Shown here: positions 27,108 to 36,987 of the stretch, one piece after another | Position numbering within the stretch: position 1 is the stretch's first letter | Layout: each line of letters begins with the position of its first letter | Made by a program: the position numbers and the translations under genes | Notes under the pieces: generated by a model | Databases searched by the model: none | Told to the model about the DNA's origin: nothing | The model's input: the letters and a program-made list of their open reading frames with translations, nothing else | Assembly (NCBI GenBank): GCA_965205965.1 | Contig: CBDBHT010000008.1 | Span: forward strand, 496,001-560,000 | Length of the DNA stretch: 64,000 bases | Direction of reading: 5' to 3' | Origin: Bin55 sp965205965 | Lineage (GTDB): Bacteria; Pseudomonadota; Gammaproteobacteria; Pseudomonadales; Azotimanducaceae

Positions 27108-27442
27108 ATGCACCAGACCGATGCTTACCAGCGACTCATCCACCTCGCCCAGGAGGAGCAAGGTCCCGATTACGTCTATAAACTTGCAGCAACCCGATAA
27201 ATGAAGTCAAGCGAGAGATGTATGTAATCGGCAGACTGCAGTTGCTAACCGAGAATGAACCGGTACTGATCCTCCAGCATCGTCAGCTCCCCAGAAAATG
27301 ACCGTTTCAACGCCTCCAACGCCGTAATCATCAACGCTTTGGCAGAACCCGTCAGGGTTTTCGCACAAACACTCGCTAAATACATGAAAGAAATACGCTA
27401 GAGTTACGGAGGATATGATCTTTTAGAGCATGAAAACTTGGA
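27108..27442. other. IS debris between IS1380 copy B and moaE
   Basis: There is no intact gene. A stretch from about 27165 to 27230 recurs, inverted, at 30325-30390 (common core CTATAAACTTGCAG, CGAGAGATG). A minus-strand run ALMITALEALKRSFSGEL has the look of a transposase fragment but cannot be assigned. Confidence 0.4.
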
Positions 27443-27907
27443 TCAAGAACGGCGTTCCCAATCAGCCCTTCGCTTGAAGTCGTTTGCCGTGGATTGGATC
27501 CATGATTCTGAATCGTCGCGCAGTTCTTTTTTCCAAAACACCGCTTCCGTTTTCAAAAAATCTATGATGAATTTACAAGCGGTAATAGCATCAGCTCGGT
27601 GAGTCGCTCCCACAAGCACGAGAACAATTTGTTCGTTGGCAAGTAACCTGCCAACGCGGTGAATGACCAGTACATCAAGGAGGCTCCATCGTTCACTCGC
27701 CTCGTTCAAAATACGTTCAATACTTGCTTCAGTCATTCCTGCATAGTGCTCTAGAAACAATCCCCGAACGTGATCATTGTATATTCGGTCCCGTACTAAA
27801 CCAGCAAATGCAACAATTGCACCACCGTTACCTTTGATGCGTTGTCTACATGCCTTCCACTCCCGATCGATGGAAAAATCTTCAGTTTGTACTCGCGCTT
27901 CGAACAA
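27443..27907 (-). CDS. moaE: Molybdopterin synthase catalytic subunit MoaE
   Basis: The large subunit of molybdopterin synthase uses thiocarboxylated MoaD to put two sulfurs into precursor Z (cPMP). I place the start at TTG 27907 (FEARVQTEDFSIDREW), one base after the moaD stop and six bases after GGAGG; this gives 154 residues, the family length. Longer in-frame starts overlap moaD by up to 89 bases and add no family sequence. Motifs: HRVGRLLANEQIVLVLVGA, HRADAITACKFIIDFLKTEA and the FWKKE with the catalytic lysines. Confidence 0.9.
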   Translation of the reverse strand: MFEARVQTEDFSIDREWKACRQRIKGNGGAIVAFAGLVRDRIYNDHVRGLFLEHYAGMTEASIERILNEASERWSLLDVLVIHRVGRLLANEQIVLVLVGATHRADAITACKFIIDFLKTEAVFWKKELRDDSESWIQSTANDFKRRADWERRS

Positions 27908-27908
27908 C

Positions 27909-28163
27909 TTAGCCTCCAGTAATCGGTGGCAGGAAAGCGATTTCATCTCCATCACGCAAAATGACTGGACCTTTGACGATCTCTTGGTTGACTGCAATCG
28001 TCACGTCTTCGTCCCGTAGCCTCTGCGACAACTTTATACCCAGTTCTGAAGCGATGACGGTTAAGACATCTTCAATCGATTTCATACCATCAACATCTAA
28101 ACTTATTTCACCGACACCTACATTTTCGCGTAGTGAAGCAAAGAACTTAACTGTTACACTCAT
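27909..28163 (-). CDS. moaD: Molybdopterin synthase sulfur carrier subunit MoaD
   Basis: This 84-residue ubiquitin-fold protein ends in the diagnostic PPITGG, whose last glycine becomes a thiocarboxylate. The start at ATG 28163 overlaps the moaC stop as ATGA. N-terminus MSVTVKFFASLRENVG is typical. It lies between moaC and moaE in a tight operon. Confidence 0.92.
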   Translation of the reverse strand: MSVTVKFFASLRENVGVGEISLDVDGMKSIEDVLTVIASELGIKLSQRLRDEDVTIAVNQEIVKGPVILRDGDEIAFLPPITGG

Positions 28164-28633
28164 AAATTTTCCCATTCACCGTCTTTCCCGCCTGATTTCC
28201 GCAATAGGCGAACTGAGTGAATACGAATACCATGTTCTATCCCTTTGCACATGTCATAAATCGTCAAGGCTGCGACACTAGCTGCAGTCATGGCTTCCAT
28301 TTCTACACCTGTTTGTGCATTCACTTTGGCATGGGCGAAGATCACAACCTTCGTTGCACCGTCACGCTCAAAGTTAATATCAACTTTGCTAAGTGGTAAT
28401 GGATGACAAAGCGGAATCAGCTCACTAGTCTTTTTAGCCGCTTGTATCCCTGCAACTTTTGCAACCGAAAAAACATCACCCTTCGGCATCGCGCCTGAGA
28501 AGACTAAATCGAGTGTGGACTCTTTCATTTCGACGATACCTCGAGCATAGGCCTCCCGACTGGTGATAGGCTTTGCCGATATGTCAACCATCGTAGCTGA
28601 ACCGTGCTGATCCAAGTGCGTTAATTTGCTCAT
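28160..28633 (-). CDS. moaC: Cyclic pyranopterin monophosphate synthase MoaC
   Basis: With MoaA it converts GTP to cPMP in molybdenum cofactor synthesis. The 157 residues match the family. Motifs: GIQAAKKTSELIPLCHPL (active site), HAKVNAQTGVEMEAMTAAS and YDMCKGIEHGIRI. It is first in moaCDE. An IS1595 element begins 12 bases upstream of its ATG, so the native promoter is displaced and expression probably depends on sequences inside the IS. moaA is not in the window. Confidence 0.94.
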   Translation of the reverse strand: MSKLTHLDQHGSATMVDISAKPITSREAYARGIVEMKESTLDLVFSGAMPKGDVFSVAKVAGIQAAKKTSELIPLCHPLPLSKVDINFERDGATKVVIFAHAKVNAQTGVEMEAMTAASVAALTIYDMCKGIEHGIRIHSVRLLRKSGGKDGEWENL

Positions 28634-28644
28634 GTTGGAATTGA

Positions 28645-29720
28645 ATTTAGGCTCTTATGTATCCACTTGTGTATAGTTTTCCAAATGAGGTGCAAGGAAG
28701 TCTGCCTCCATCGATTCTTCAAGTTTGAATTCCGATCTCATCAACCCGCGCATGTAGTGGTCCAGGTAGCGTGTAGAGACACCGCGGTGGTGATGGTTCA
28801 GCCATCGCTTCATGGTCATATGACGCGGATTAACCGTGTTGAGATGCCAACTCCAGCGGCGAAGTTCACGTCGGCTGACGCGAACCCCTTCCTGGTGAAT
28901 GTTCAGACTCCGGCTTGCCATTTCGTAGCTGGGATGTCCATCGGTGACACACACGCAATCTTCGGCCAGCCCTTCCGACATTGCCGGAGCGATGTCCGTC
29001 CCCGCCGTCGACGGGAGAGATTCCATATCAGTCGGCCCGCCGCGAGATGCTGCCGTCAAGACGGGCCGCTGGTCCGACACCAGACCCTCGGCATCCGCGA
29101 TTTTCTCCTCGCTCGCGCGGAAGGCGACGCTCTGTTAAGGAACGATCTCCCTTGCAACTCTCCAGAAAATAGCTCTCGTCCATCTCCACGATGCCTTTGA
29201 TTCTTGAGCCTTTCTGCTGCTTGCCAAGCAAGCGACGCCGCCACAAGAATGCGGTTCGGTAAGCGATCCCGCATCGCTCGGCCGACTGATGCAGCGTCAG
29301 CCGATCTCGCAAACACCCTTCGAATACCGACCACTTCGACTTGTGCCTCAAGCCAGCAAGATGGGTCCCGGTCAGCGCGTGCAAGGTTCGTCCGCAAGAT
29401 TCCGAACGGCAACGAAATCGACACAAGCCTGCCGACTTCCCGTAACGCACCACCCCTGAGGAACCGCAATGCGTACATACTCGCAATCGGTCCAACTCTG
29501 CTTCCCGTTGACGAACTGGTTCGGGTAGTTCGTCATTCTTGACCGATTTCTGAACTCCGAGCATCAGTCTCTGCTTCTGCGCTGGGGTCAGCCTAGGAAT
29601 CTGGTTTAGCATCTCCTTGAATTTGCGGGGACCCATTGGTTTTCCTCAACCCATTGAATTATCGCATAGTATAGCTGCTTGTTAGTCACTCCCAACATAA
29701 AACTACATAAGAGCCTAAAT
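28645..29720 (-). mobile_element. IS1595-family element
   Basis: Inverted ends: TTTAGGCTCTTATGTA on the left and, read inward, TTTAGGCTCTTATGTA on the right, about 1.08 kb. It carries one frameshifted transposase. No duplication of the flanks is visible. Inserted just upstream of moaC. Confidence 0.75.
28655..29636 (-). pseudogene. IS1595-family transposase, frameshifted
   Basis: It begins MGPRKFKEMLNQIPRLTPAQ. A zinc ribbon follows (CTHCG ... CRSESCGRTLHALTGT), then LRDRLTLHQSAERCGIAYRT and the first catalytic residue in IVEMDESYFLESCKGDRSL. The frame breaks near 29110 and resumes with ADAEGLVSDQRPVLTAASRG, then CVTDGHPSYEMASRSLNIHQ, HLNTVNPRHMTMKRWLNHHH and RGVSTRYLDHYMRG. Joined, it would be a full ISXO2-like DDE enzyme. 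Confidence 0.75.
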
Positions 29721-30112
29721 CTAATAGAAACGCCAATCACAAACTCAACAATGTACGCTGTACTTTGTATGCGATACAGCTTTGTATTCTAGTTCAGCAA
29801 TTCCCACTTTAAGAATTGAGATGAGATGGATAGTGCAGTTTGTTAAGACATCATTATCTTCTGATTTAAACCGTACCTTGACCCATTTTCACGTCGATGG
29901 GATACACCGCGCATCGCCTCCATCACGATTGGAGATGATTTTTTCAACGTCCGCCAGCCACGCGCCGCCGAACGATGGTCAGTTTTACTACCACCTAACC
30001 GTCAATTTCATTGTCGTCTTACACCACCATCCGACTATACGTCATTATTTGATGCCGGTTCCCAACCGCTTCACCGTCGCATAGCCGACATGATCAACGA
30101 TCTAGCTGGACT
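29721..30112. other. Gap without recognisable features
   Basis: I see no gene, RNA or IS terminus here. Short ORFs have no family signature. Confidence 0.4.
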
Positions 30113-30395
30113 GAAGTGGTGCAGTTTGGTGAGACAAATAATCGGTGTGTTTAAGTAACTCTCCAGTTCCCATTCACTACCCCACGAGGTAGTGAAGATT
30201 GGGGGGGGGGCATTTTCCAATTTCATGTGGCCTTTGGCAATACTTCTCGATCCGTCTCGCAAACCTCGTCCGGCGTTCGGTATCCCAATGCCTGGTGTGG
30301 ACGTTCCCGATGGTAATCCGCCCTGCCGATTACACACATCTCTCGCTTGACTTCATTTATCGGGTCGCTGCAAGTTTATAGACGTAGTCGGGACC
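30113..30395. mobile_element. IS3 end fragment plus shared IS scrap
   Basis: 30113-30324 matches the left end and orfB C-terminus of the IS3 at 16811-17040, including AAACCTCGTCCGG and TCCCAATGCCTGG, and contains a run of ten G (30201-30210) where the other copy has a different short sequence. 30325-30390 is the inverted repeat of the scrap at 27165-27230. Confidence 0.6.
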
Positions 30396-30870
30396 CAGTA
30401 ATTTCCAGCGACTGAGTGTCCGGGCGATGGAAGTCGGTTCGGGGCGTGGTTGGAGGTGGTTTCCGTCCGGAATCGAGGCTTTTTGTGAGGATGAGGCGGC
30501 CAAGAGAGCATGGGGAAGAGCCCGCGGGATCTCCGGTGCGCGGGCGATTGCTGCCCGGGCATCCGTGCAATGGCATTCGGATTAACGGAAAGGGATCCTG
30601 GTCTTTGAGGATATCTTGTAACAGGTTGATATACGGAAACATATTCGGTTCTTTTGGGGTTCTTCAAAAAATACTTACGGTTTAGCATGGGTTATGGAAA
30701 TCTACGCTTAAGTTAGATTATCTCTGGTGCAAACTTGATGGATTCCCGAATCGAGAACCTGAAGTCGACCATCTTTTGTGGCACGCGGCTGACCCGCCGT
30801 CAGATTGCGGACATTCAGAAGACGATGGCACGGTTTCCGGCTCTGAGCCGCCATGAGTTGGCTTCCACCC

Positions 30871-32550
30871 CAGCAATTCCCCGTATAGTTTCATTTTGGG
30901 CTTGATGTCGGTCTTTTCATGTTTCGGTACGGGAAACCGACGTTTTCAGACGGTTTGCATGGCATGTCGTCGTGCGTTGGAACGGGTTCCGGGCATCGAT
31001 ATGCAGGTCTCTTGACCGTCAGGGCGGCATGGGGCCTCGGGACGACGTCCCGATCCCTTCTTCATCGAGCAGCTGGAGAGGCGGTCGGCCGTCAGGACGT
31101 ATCGTAGGCGAGGTACGCGGTGTAGATCCCGAGGGCGTGGCCGTACAGTTCCTGCCAGTTGCGGAAGGCTACCGCACAGAAACTGCTGCGCAGGCGTTCC
31201 CACGTTGCGGTTCGGGTATAGCACTTGGCGAAGATTTGCTTCATGACGGGGCAGGCCATTTCCAGCAGCTGGTCGATCAGGAACGCCAGCAGCATCAGCG
31301 CAGCGAAAGTATCCGACAGGTGCTGGGTTCCGTGTCCGAAGTTGTGTTCCAGGTACTGGACGTTCTTCAGCGTGTTGAAGGTCTCGTTCTCGATCTTCCA
31401 GCGACTGCGAGCCGCGCGAGCCAGTTCGCTGGCGTTATGCGGATTGAGCGGCAGATCGGTGACCCAGGTGAACGCCCGCCGCGCATCCTCGCCGGAGCCA
31501 CGCCGCTCCGAACTCTGCAGCACCTGGACCTTCAGGTCGGGGTTCGCAGCATTCAGTTCCACCTCCGGCACCACGCGCAGCTGGCGATCCCGCTCCTGCC
31601 CTTCGGGCGAGGGATCTGCAAACCAGGGCGCATCGGAACGATCCAGCTGAGCCTGCAGATGCGGATGGTCGCCCGCCCGAGCCACCAGCAGAAAGCGCAG
31701 TCCATGCTCCTGCAGCAGCCGGATCTGGGGACCCTGCGAGAACAGCCCATCGGCAATCACGATCAGCTTCATGCGCCGATAAAGCGAAGCCAGGACCGGA
31801 ACTAGCCGGGCCCAGGCACCCCGCTCGCAGTCGTTCTTCGTCGAGCCATCCCCGTTGCAAACCGCTTCTATCGCCATCGGCAGTACCTGCCGCTTGATCC
31901 GGATGCACCATCACCGCACACAACTGCTGATGGGAGTACGTGGTCGAACCGTTGCGATGCCGTGCCCGCAGACAGCACGAACCGTGAACCCGCTGGGAGG
32001 AAAAGGTGCCGGTACCATCCACGGCTACCAGATAATGACCGCGCCACGCCGACATCCGCTGCAGTGCCTTGCCGCGCTGGGCGCGTTGCAGTACCTGCTG
32101 AAACGCCCGCCGATACCGCACCGGCGAGATCGGATCCAGGCGACGGCGCAGAGTCGTGTCGCAGGGAACCTGCGCCAGACCGTACAGACGACGCAGATTC
32201 ATTTCCACCACCTTGTGCCGGTGCCTCGTTACATCAAACTGCAGCAGCGAGGCGTGCTTCTCCAGAAACACCGCCAGACCCGACATCAGACAGTCGCCGG
32301 TGGAAAACTTCCGCCCGCATACCTCCTCAACGACCGCCTCAAATACTTCACGAACCACCCGCAGCAATCCGGGTTTGCTCACATCCTTGCGCAACTTCAA
32401 CGCACCCATCCTTGGATACCTCGTTTGTCTGGTAACTCTATATTAACCTATCATCCATCCTCAAACGATAAGCCTACGCTCTTATTATTGCGAAAGCCAA
32501 TGCGCAAAATCCATACCTATAGCGGGGTTGGGGCTATACGGGGAATTGCT
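30871..32550 (-). mobile_element. IS4-like element with 10-bp target duplication
   Basis: Its ends are CAGCAATTCCCCGTATAG on the left and, read inward, AGCAATTCCCCGTATAG on the right. The direct repeat GCTTCCACCC flanks it (30861-30870 and 32551-32560), and removing the IS restores the DruA reading. 1680 bp, one transposase on the minus strand. Confidence 0.88.
31092..32409 (-). pseudogene. IS4-like DDE transposase, one frameshift
   Basis: It starts MGALKLRKDVSKPGLLRVVR at 32409. Segments: TGDCLMSGLAVFLEKHASLL, then MNLRRLYGLAQVPCDTTLRR, HYLVAVDGTGTFSSQ (first D). An extra base near 31895 shifts the frame at MVHPD; it continues VLPMAIEAVCNGDGSTKNDC, LIVIADGLFSQGPQI (second D), RSRWKIENETFNTLKN (E) and YLEHNFGHGTQHLSDTF. 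The last motif marks a distinct IS4-related branch. Full length would be about 439 residues. Confidence 0.75.
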
Positions 32551-32736
32551 GCTTCCACCCTGTGCAGTCATCTTGGGCTGGTTCACGCCGAAGGCGTCGG
32601 AATCGACTGGCGTCCTGTCTGCGGATGCTGGAGCAGCTGGAGTCTGTCGCTGCCGCCGAAGCCGACCGGGATCGAGAACGGGAACCGGGGAGGATCTGGT
32701 GAACGCCCCCCCCCCCCCCCTCACAAGTGACATCAG

Positions 32737-33090
32737 CTGCTCGTTCATGCACACCACTGGGCAATGCAGATCGTGTCGTACGGTCTTGGATAGCTATCAA
32801 ATACCTGCTCCATATGAGCCGCAAACTCCTCATCGGCCTTGAGGAAACGGGAACGCCATCCGTTCATTCTGGACTTCCGGCGGATGTAGGAAGGAAGCCA
32901 AACTTCGCGGCGAACCGCCGGCGACATCCGGCGGTGGAATCGGGCATCCACCATCAACAATCCATGGCGTGAACCGCGTACGCATGGTCGGGAGGCGTTC
33001 CACGAACAGTGGCTCCCACGACCAAGGAGCCGACAGCTCATCCCGGACCCAGACCTACTCCCCATCTCGCCCCTATAGCGGACCAAAAGC
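32737..33090 (-). pseudogene. IS630-family transposase fragment
   Basis: Minus-strand pieces RKSRMNGWRSRFLKADEEFA then AAHMEQVFDSYPRPYDT align with the start of IS630 orfB (HFVAGMERVLKVYRRPYDPR), and the following bases match VVCM-E-M in nucleotide sequence. It is diverged from copies 1 and 2 and cut on both sides. Confidence 0.5.
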
Positions 33091-33324
33091 AGCTTTCGAA
33101 CCGCATCGCACGATGCCTATTGATATAATCATGTATTGACGGAGACCCTCGCACCGTCATCTCCATGCCTAAAAACAAGATTTCTGCCAGACGCCATCTC
33201 AAAAATTGTCAGCACCATCGGCGTACCATTCTCGAATTCTAGCTACTACGCCGTGGTGTACAATGGCGTAATCCTGCTTCCTTCCAGCTACTCTTGTTAA
33301 CAACGACTGTAAGCGTCGTTATCC
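33091..33324. other. mnmA upstream region
   Basis: No gene is seen. TATAAT at 33123-33128 is a possible -10 but lies nearly 200 bases from the start codon. Confidence 0.35.
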
Positions 33325-34401
33325 GTGTCTATCCGTACAATAATTGTTGGATTGTCAGGTGGTGTTGACTCGGCCGTTGCTGCACTCATATTAAAACGCC
33401 AAGGATATGAAGTCACCGGTGTTTTCATGAAGAACTGGGATGAAGATGACGGTACGGAGTACTGTACTGCGATAGCAGACTACGAAGATGCTCAGCGGAT
33501 TGCAGACCGAATCAAAATACCACTACTAACGGTTAACTTTGCCGCTGAATATTGGGAACGCGTATTTGAAATATTCCTTCATGAATATCGGAATGGTCGA
33601 ACGCCTAATCCTGATGTGCTATGTAATAGTGAGATCAAATTTGATCTATTTTTAAAGTTTGCTCTGTCACACGGATCAAGCGAAATCGCCACAGGGCACT
33701 ATGCTTGTGCACGTCGTGAACACGATGGATTTGCTCTATACCGTGCGTCTGACTGCGAAAAAGACCAAACTTACTTTCTCCATGCCGTACCCCGCAAGAA
33801 ACTAGCTCAGACACAACTTCCACTAGCTGAAATGTACAAATCTGATGTAAGGACTATTGCCAAAGAAAACGGAATCCATGTCTTCGACAGGAAAGATAGC
33901 ACGGGAATTTGCTTCATAGGTGAACGGAGGTTCGACGACTTCTTAAAACGATACGTTGATAGAACGCCTGGACCTATTGTGGGTACAGGTGGTCAAACTC
34001 TTGGCGAACATCAAGGTCTTGCTTTTTTCACCCTTGGCCAGAGACGAGGGATAGGAATCGGAGGATTACAAGGAAGATGTGAAGCACCTTGGTACGTATT
34101 GGAAAAGCGAGTAAAAGACAACACTCTCGTAATCACACAACGTGATGTAGATTTGTTTTCGTCAACGCTAGTTACAGATACTCCAAATTGGCTGATCAAT
34201 GAGCCCATGTCCATTACTAAATGTTTAGGGATGATTCGCTACCGACAGCAACCTTCGTCGTGTTTAGTTGAACATGGAAGGGGTAGCATTCGTGTGCACT
34301 TCAATGAACCTCAACGCGCCATCACGCCCGGACAGTACGTAGTACTGTATGACGAAAAACGCTGCTTAGGTGGTGCACGCATTGAGGTCGTAATTAAATA
34401 G
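33325..34401 (+). CDS. mnmA: tRNA-specific 2-thiouridylase MnmA
   Basis: It thiolates U34 of tRNA-Lys, -Glu and -Gln using persulfide from the Tus relay. 358 residues, start GTG 33325. PP-loop GLSGGVDSAVAALIL at 9-23, VFMKNWDEDD, TPNPDVLCNSEIKF with the nucleophilic cysteine at about 97, ATGHYA, and STGICFIGERRFDDFL with the second catalytic cysteine at about 196. It is followed directly by purB. In pseudomonads and E. coli hflD sits between the two; it is missing here. Confidence 0.95.
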   Translation: MSIRTIIVGLSGGVDSAVAALILKRQGYEVTGVFMKNWDEDDGTEYCTAIADYEDAQRIADRIKIPLLTVNFAAEYWERVFEIFLHEYRNGRTPNPDVLCNSEIKFDLFLKFALSHGSSEIATGHYACARREHDGFALYRASDCEKDQTYFLHAVPRKKLAQTQLPLAEMYKSDVRTIAKENGIHVFDRKDSTGICFIGERRFDDFLKRYVDRTPGPIVGTGGQTLGEHQGLAFFTLGQRRGIGIGGLQGRCEAPWYVLEKRVKDNTLVITQRDVDLFSSTLVTDTPNWLINEPMSITKCLGMIRYRQQPSSCLVEHGRGSIRVHFNEPQRAITPGQYVVLYDEKRCLGGARIEVVIK

Positions 34402-34410
34402 TTGCGAACT

Positions 34411-35799
34411 GTGGAACTACACTCTCTCACTGCAATATCACCCGTTGATGGCCGATACCATCAAGGTCTCGAGGGACTCTCAGAGTACGCCAGCGAATTC
34501 GCATTGATCCGATATCGTACTCTGGTAGAGACTGAATGGCTGATCGAACTGGCTAATATTGAAGGGTTCGATTTGTTACAGGCCTTCTCGAACGACCAGT
34601 GCGAAACACTAAGATCTATTTACCGGACTTTTTCACTTGAGGATGCACAAAAAGTTCGTACAAAGGAAGCACAGACCAATCACGATGTGAAAGCAGTTGA
34701 GTACTTCGTAAAAGAAAAAGTAGCAGAAATGGGTTTGAACACTGCTATTGAACTGGTTCATTTTGGATGCACTTCAGAAGACATCAATAATCTTGCATAC
34801 GGGCTAATGCTTAAAGATGTACGTCAAAAATTAGTCTTGCCGCAAATGGATACGATTATCACATCACTTTCGGATTTCGCGCGTCCTTTGACGAACGTGT
34901 CCATGCTTTCGCGCACTCACGGCCAAACCGCTTCGCCCACAACGGTTGGAAAAGAAATCGTGAATTTCGCATCACGCCTGCAAAAGTGTCGAAATAAGGT
35001 TGCTGATGCATTGATTCTTGGGAAAATGAACGGAGCAGTTGGTAATTTCAATGCGCACGTTGCCGTATGTCCCGATTTGGACTGGATTGTATTATCCAAA
35101 GAGTTCATTTTACGGCTTGGACTTTGCCCCAATGAGCTGACAACGCAAATCGAACCGCATGATTACATGGCTCATATTTTTCATGCGATTGTACGGTTCA
35201 ACCAGGTCCTGCTCGACTTCAATAGAGACATGTGGGGCTATATATCGCTGGGATATTTTCATGCTCGTGCAGTTCCTAGCGAAACGGGAAGTTCTACGAT
35301 GCCACATAAAGTTAACCCAATCGACTTTGAGAATTCGGAAGGAAACATTGGTCTAGCTGACGCAATCCTCTCGCATCTTGCACGAAAACTAACGGTTTCG
35401 CGATGGCAGCGAGATTTGTCCGATTCCACCGCACTGCGAAACGTTGGTGTTGGACTGGGACATTCCCTTATTGCATATTCCAGCACCGTCAAAGGTATCT
35501 CTAAACTAGAGATAGATCACGATCGGATAGCAAGTGATTTATCAGAATCGTGGGAGGTACTAACCGAAGCAGTTCAAATAATAATGCGTGCATACGGTAT
35601 CGAATCCGGGTACGAACGTGTCAAAGAACTTACGCGAGGGCTCAAACTCGACCAGAATCTTTATTTGGAGCTAATCGATAAACTGAATCTCCCCGTAGAA
35701 GCAGCTGGGAAATTACGCATGCTGACTCCCGAAAAGTACGTCGGCTTGGCTTCCCAAATAGCAGAGAAGTGGTTGGACAATGCCAACAAATCAGTTTGA
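34411..35799 (+). CDS. purB: Adenylosuccinate lyase
   Basis: It catalyses two fumarate-releasing steps of purine synthesis. I prefer GTG 34411 (VELHSLTAISPVDG), which aligns with E. coli MELSSLTAVSPVDG and gives 462 residues; TTG at 34402, right after the mnmA stop, would add three. Neither has a strong ribosome-binding site, and GAGG inside the mnmA end may serve. Signature GSSTMPHKVNPIDFENSEGN, plus RTHGQTASPTTVGKE and FGCTSEDINNLAYGLML. Co-directional with mnmA and overlapping the next gene. Confidence 0.95.
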   Translation: MELHSLTAISPVDGRYHQGLEGLSEYASEFALIRYRTLVETEWLIELANIEGFDLLQAFSNDQCETLRSIYRTFSLEDAQKVRTKEAQTNHDVKAVEYFVKEKVAEMGLNTAIELVHFGCTSEDINNLAYGLMLKDVRQKLVLPQMDTIITSLSDFARPLTNVSMLSRTHGQTASPTTVGKEIVNFASRLQKCRNKVADALILGKMNGAVGNFNAHVAVCPDLDWIVLSKEFILRLGLCPNELTTQIEPHDYMAHIFHAIVRFNQVLLDFNRDMWGYISLGYFHARAVPSETGSSTMPHKVNPIDFENSEGNIGLADAILSHLARKLTVSRWQRDLSDSTALRNVGVGLGHSLIAYSSTVKGISKLEIDHDRIASDLSESWEVLTEAVQIIMRAYGIESGYERVKELTRGLKLDQNLYLELIDKLNLPVEAAGKLRMLTPEKYVGLASQIAEKWLDNANKSV

Positions 35800-36241
35800 T
35801 ATCAATCACGTTGCGGTTCGGAAGGTCAATTGGAATGATGAAAAAGATCTTCTGCGCGAAATCCGTAATGAGGTCTTTGTGATTGAGCAAGCTGTGCCTA
35901 CATCGCTCGAATGGGACAACATGGACGAAAAGAGTACGCACTTCTTAGCAATAGACTCTAACGGAACTGGTATCGGAACCGTTCGATTACTGCCTAGTGG
36001 TCAAATAGGAAGAGTGGCGGTACGCATCGGCTATCGCGGTCATGGAATCGGACGACGGTTGATGCTGCTCGCAATCCAAACGGCAAGGGAAAACAGTTTT
36101 ATGCGGATATTTCTGCATGCTCAGTCGCATGCGATCAGTTTGTATGAAAAACTTGGATTTCGAACGTATGGTGACGAATTTCAAGAAGCTGGCATTCCAC
36201 ATATAGCCATGGAATTGCAGTTGCAAGTTAACAAACCATAG
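35780..36241 (+). CDS. GNAT-family N-acetyltransferase
   Basis: This 153-residue protein begins 20 bases inside the end of purB, in another frame, so it is probably translated from the same mRNA. N-terminal IRNEVFVIEQAVPTSLEWDN with a following H-FLAID strand and the acetyl-CoA loop IGRVAVRIGYRGHGIGRRLM (compare Q/RxxGxG/A) identify the GNAT fold; the C-terminal SLYEKLGFRTYGDEFQEAGI is the usual last motif. The order resembles ElaA/YjcF-type acetyltransferases. Substrate unknown. Confidence 0.85.
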   Translation: MPTNQFDINHVAVRKVNWNDEKDLLREIRNEVFVIEQAVPTSLEWDNMDEKSTHFLAIDSNGTGIGTVRLLPSGQIGRVAVRIGYRGHGIGRRLMLLAIQTARENSFMRIFLHAQSHAISLYEKLGFRTYGDEFQEAGIPHIAMELQLQVNKP

Positions 36242-36424
36242 AATGGGGAGAAACCGGTCCAAAGAAGTAAGTTGTCAGCGACAGCAAATCAAAAACTCCA
36301 ATCTCGGTCAAAAATACGCAAACATTAGATGGACATCTCTATTTATTGAGGACTTAATATACTAATTTTACCCATGATAAATTGCATACTGCTTCCGCAC
36401 GGGCGAAACCTCTGTGGGCTACGT

Positions 36425-36536
36425 GGACACCTCTATTTACTCGCCAGCGAACAATTCTCACATCATTCAAAATCATACACTTATATCGGATGTGATTCGT
36501 CAAAGCAGTAATAAATAAAGGTTCCCACGTTATTCG
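36425..36536. repeat. MITE family 2, copy 1 (about 112 bp)
   Basis: Ends GGACACCTCTATTTACT and, read inward, GGGAACCTTTATTTATT. The interior includes AATCATACACTTATATCGGA, TGTGATTCGTCAAAGCAGTA, matching the copy at 45277-45387 and the end of the IS1595 at 46930-47010. ACGT flanks both sides. Confidence 0.65.
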
Positions 36537-36987
36537 CCCAATCTTGCTTGTGCTCTAAAATACCTTTCGGCCTTTGTTCTACGCGCATTAAATTATTCTC
36601 ACCCCCAAGCAAGGCATGATTTTATATAGAAACATGCATGATTAATAAACAACATACCACAGCAAAGCGCACGATTTACCTAGTATTTTTTGAAGTGGAC
36701 TTGCTGGGTAAAATTGTATATAAACCTCTTATTTATATTTATAATACTGTTTAGCCAACTGTATTATCTTGCCAACTGATGCTAAGTACTGTGAAAAGGA
36801 TGGAATCGGCGTTGATCATATAAACCGTCCGGGTTGATTTCCTTGCAGGATCTGTATAAATGCCAAAATATCATCCATGCATTCTCATCAATTACGCTGC
36901 CCTTCCTAAGTCAAGCGACTCACTGTCCATATTCGTAAGACTCCTGTCGTTATTCGGTCGGTTTCTCGAGGTCATTCCAGAGGAACT

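Larger units (their letters stand above)
30396..32705 (+). pseudogene. DruA-domain gene remnant with leader, split by an IS4-like element
   Basis: From ATG 30738: MDSRIENLKSTIFCGTRLTR, then FPALSRHELAST, interrupted at 30870 and resumed at 32551 with LCSHLGWFTPK and, in another frame, a SACLRMLEQLESV segment, which is the DruA region missing from the other copies. The leader (30580-30737) matches the leaders before the IS1380-borne DruA genes, yet no IS1380 sequence is attached, so this is an independent, more diverged example of the cassette. It ends in a run of 15 C (32706-32720). Confidence 0.6.

Noticed and set aside
27443..27997. 184-codon version of MoaE
   Set aside because: The extra N-terminus overlaps moaD in another frame and is not part of the MoaE family.
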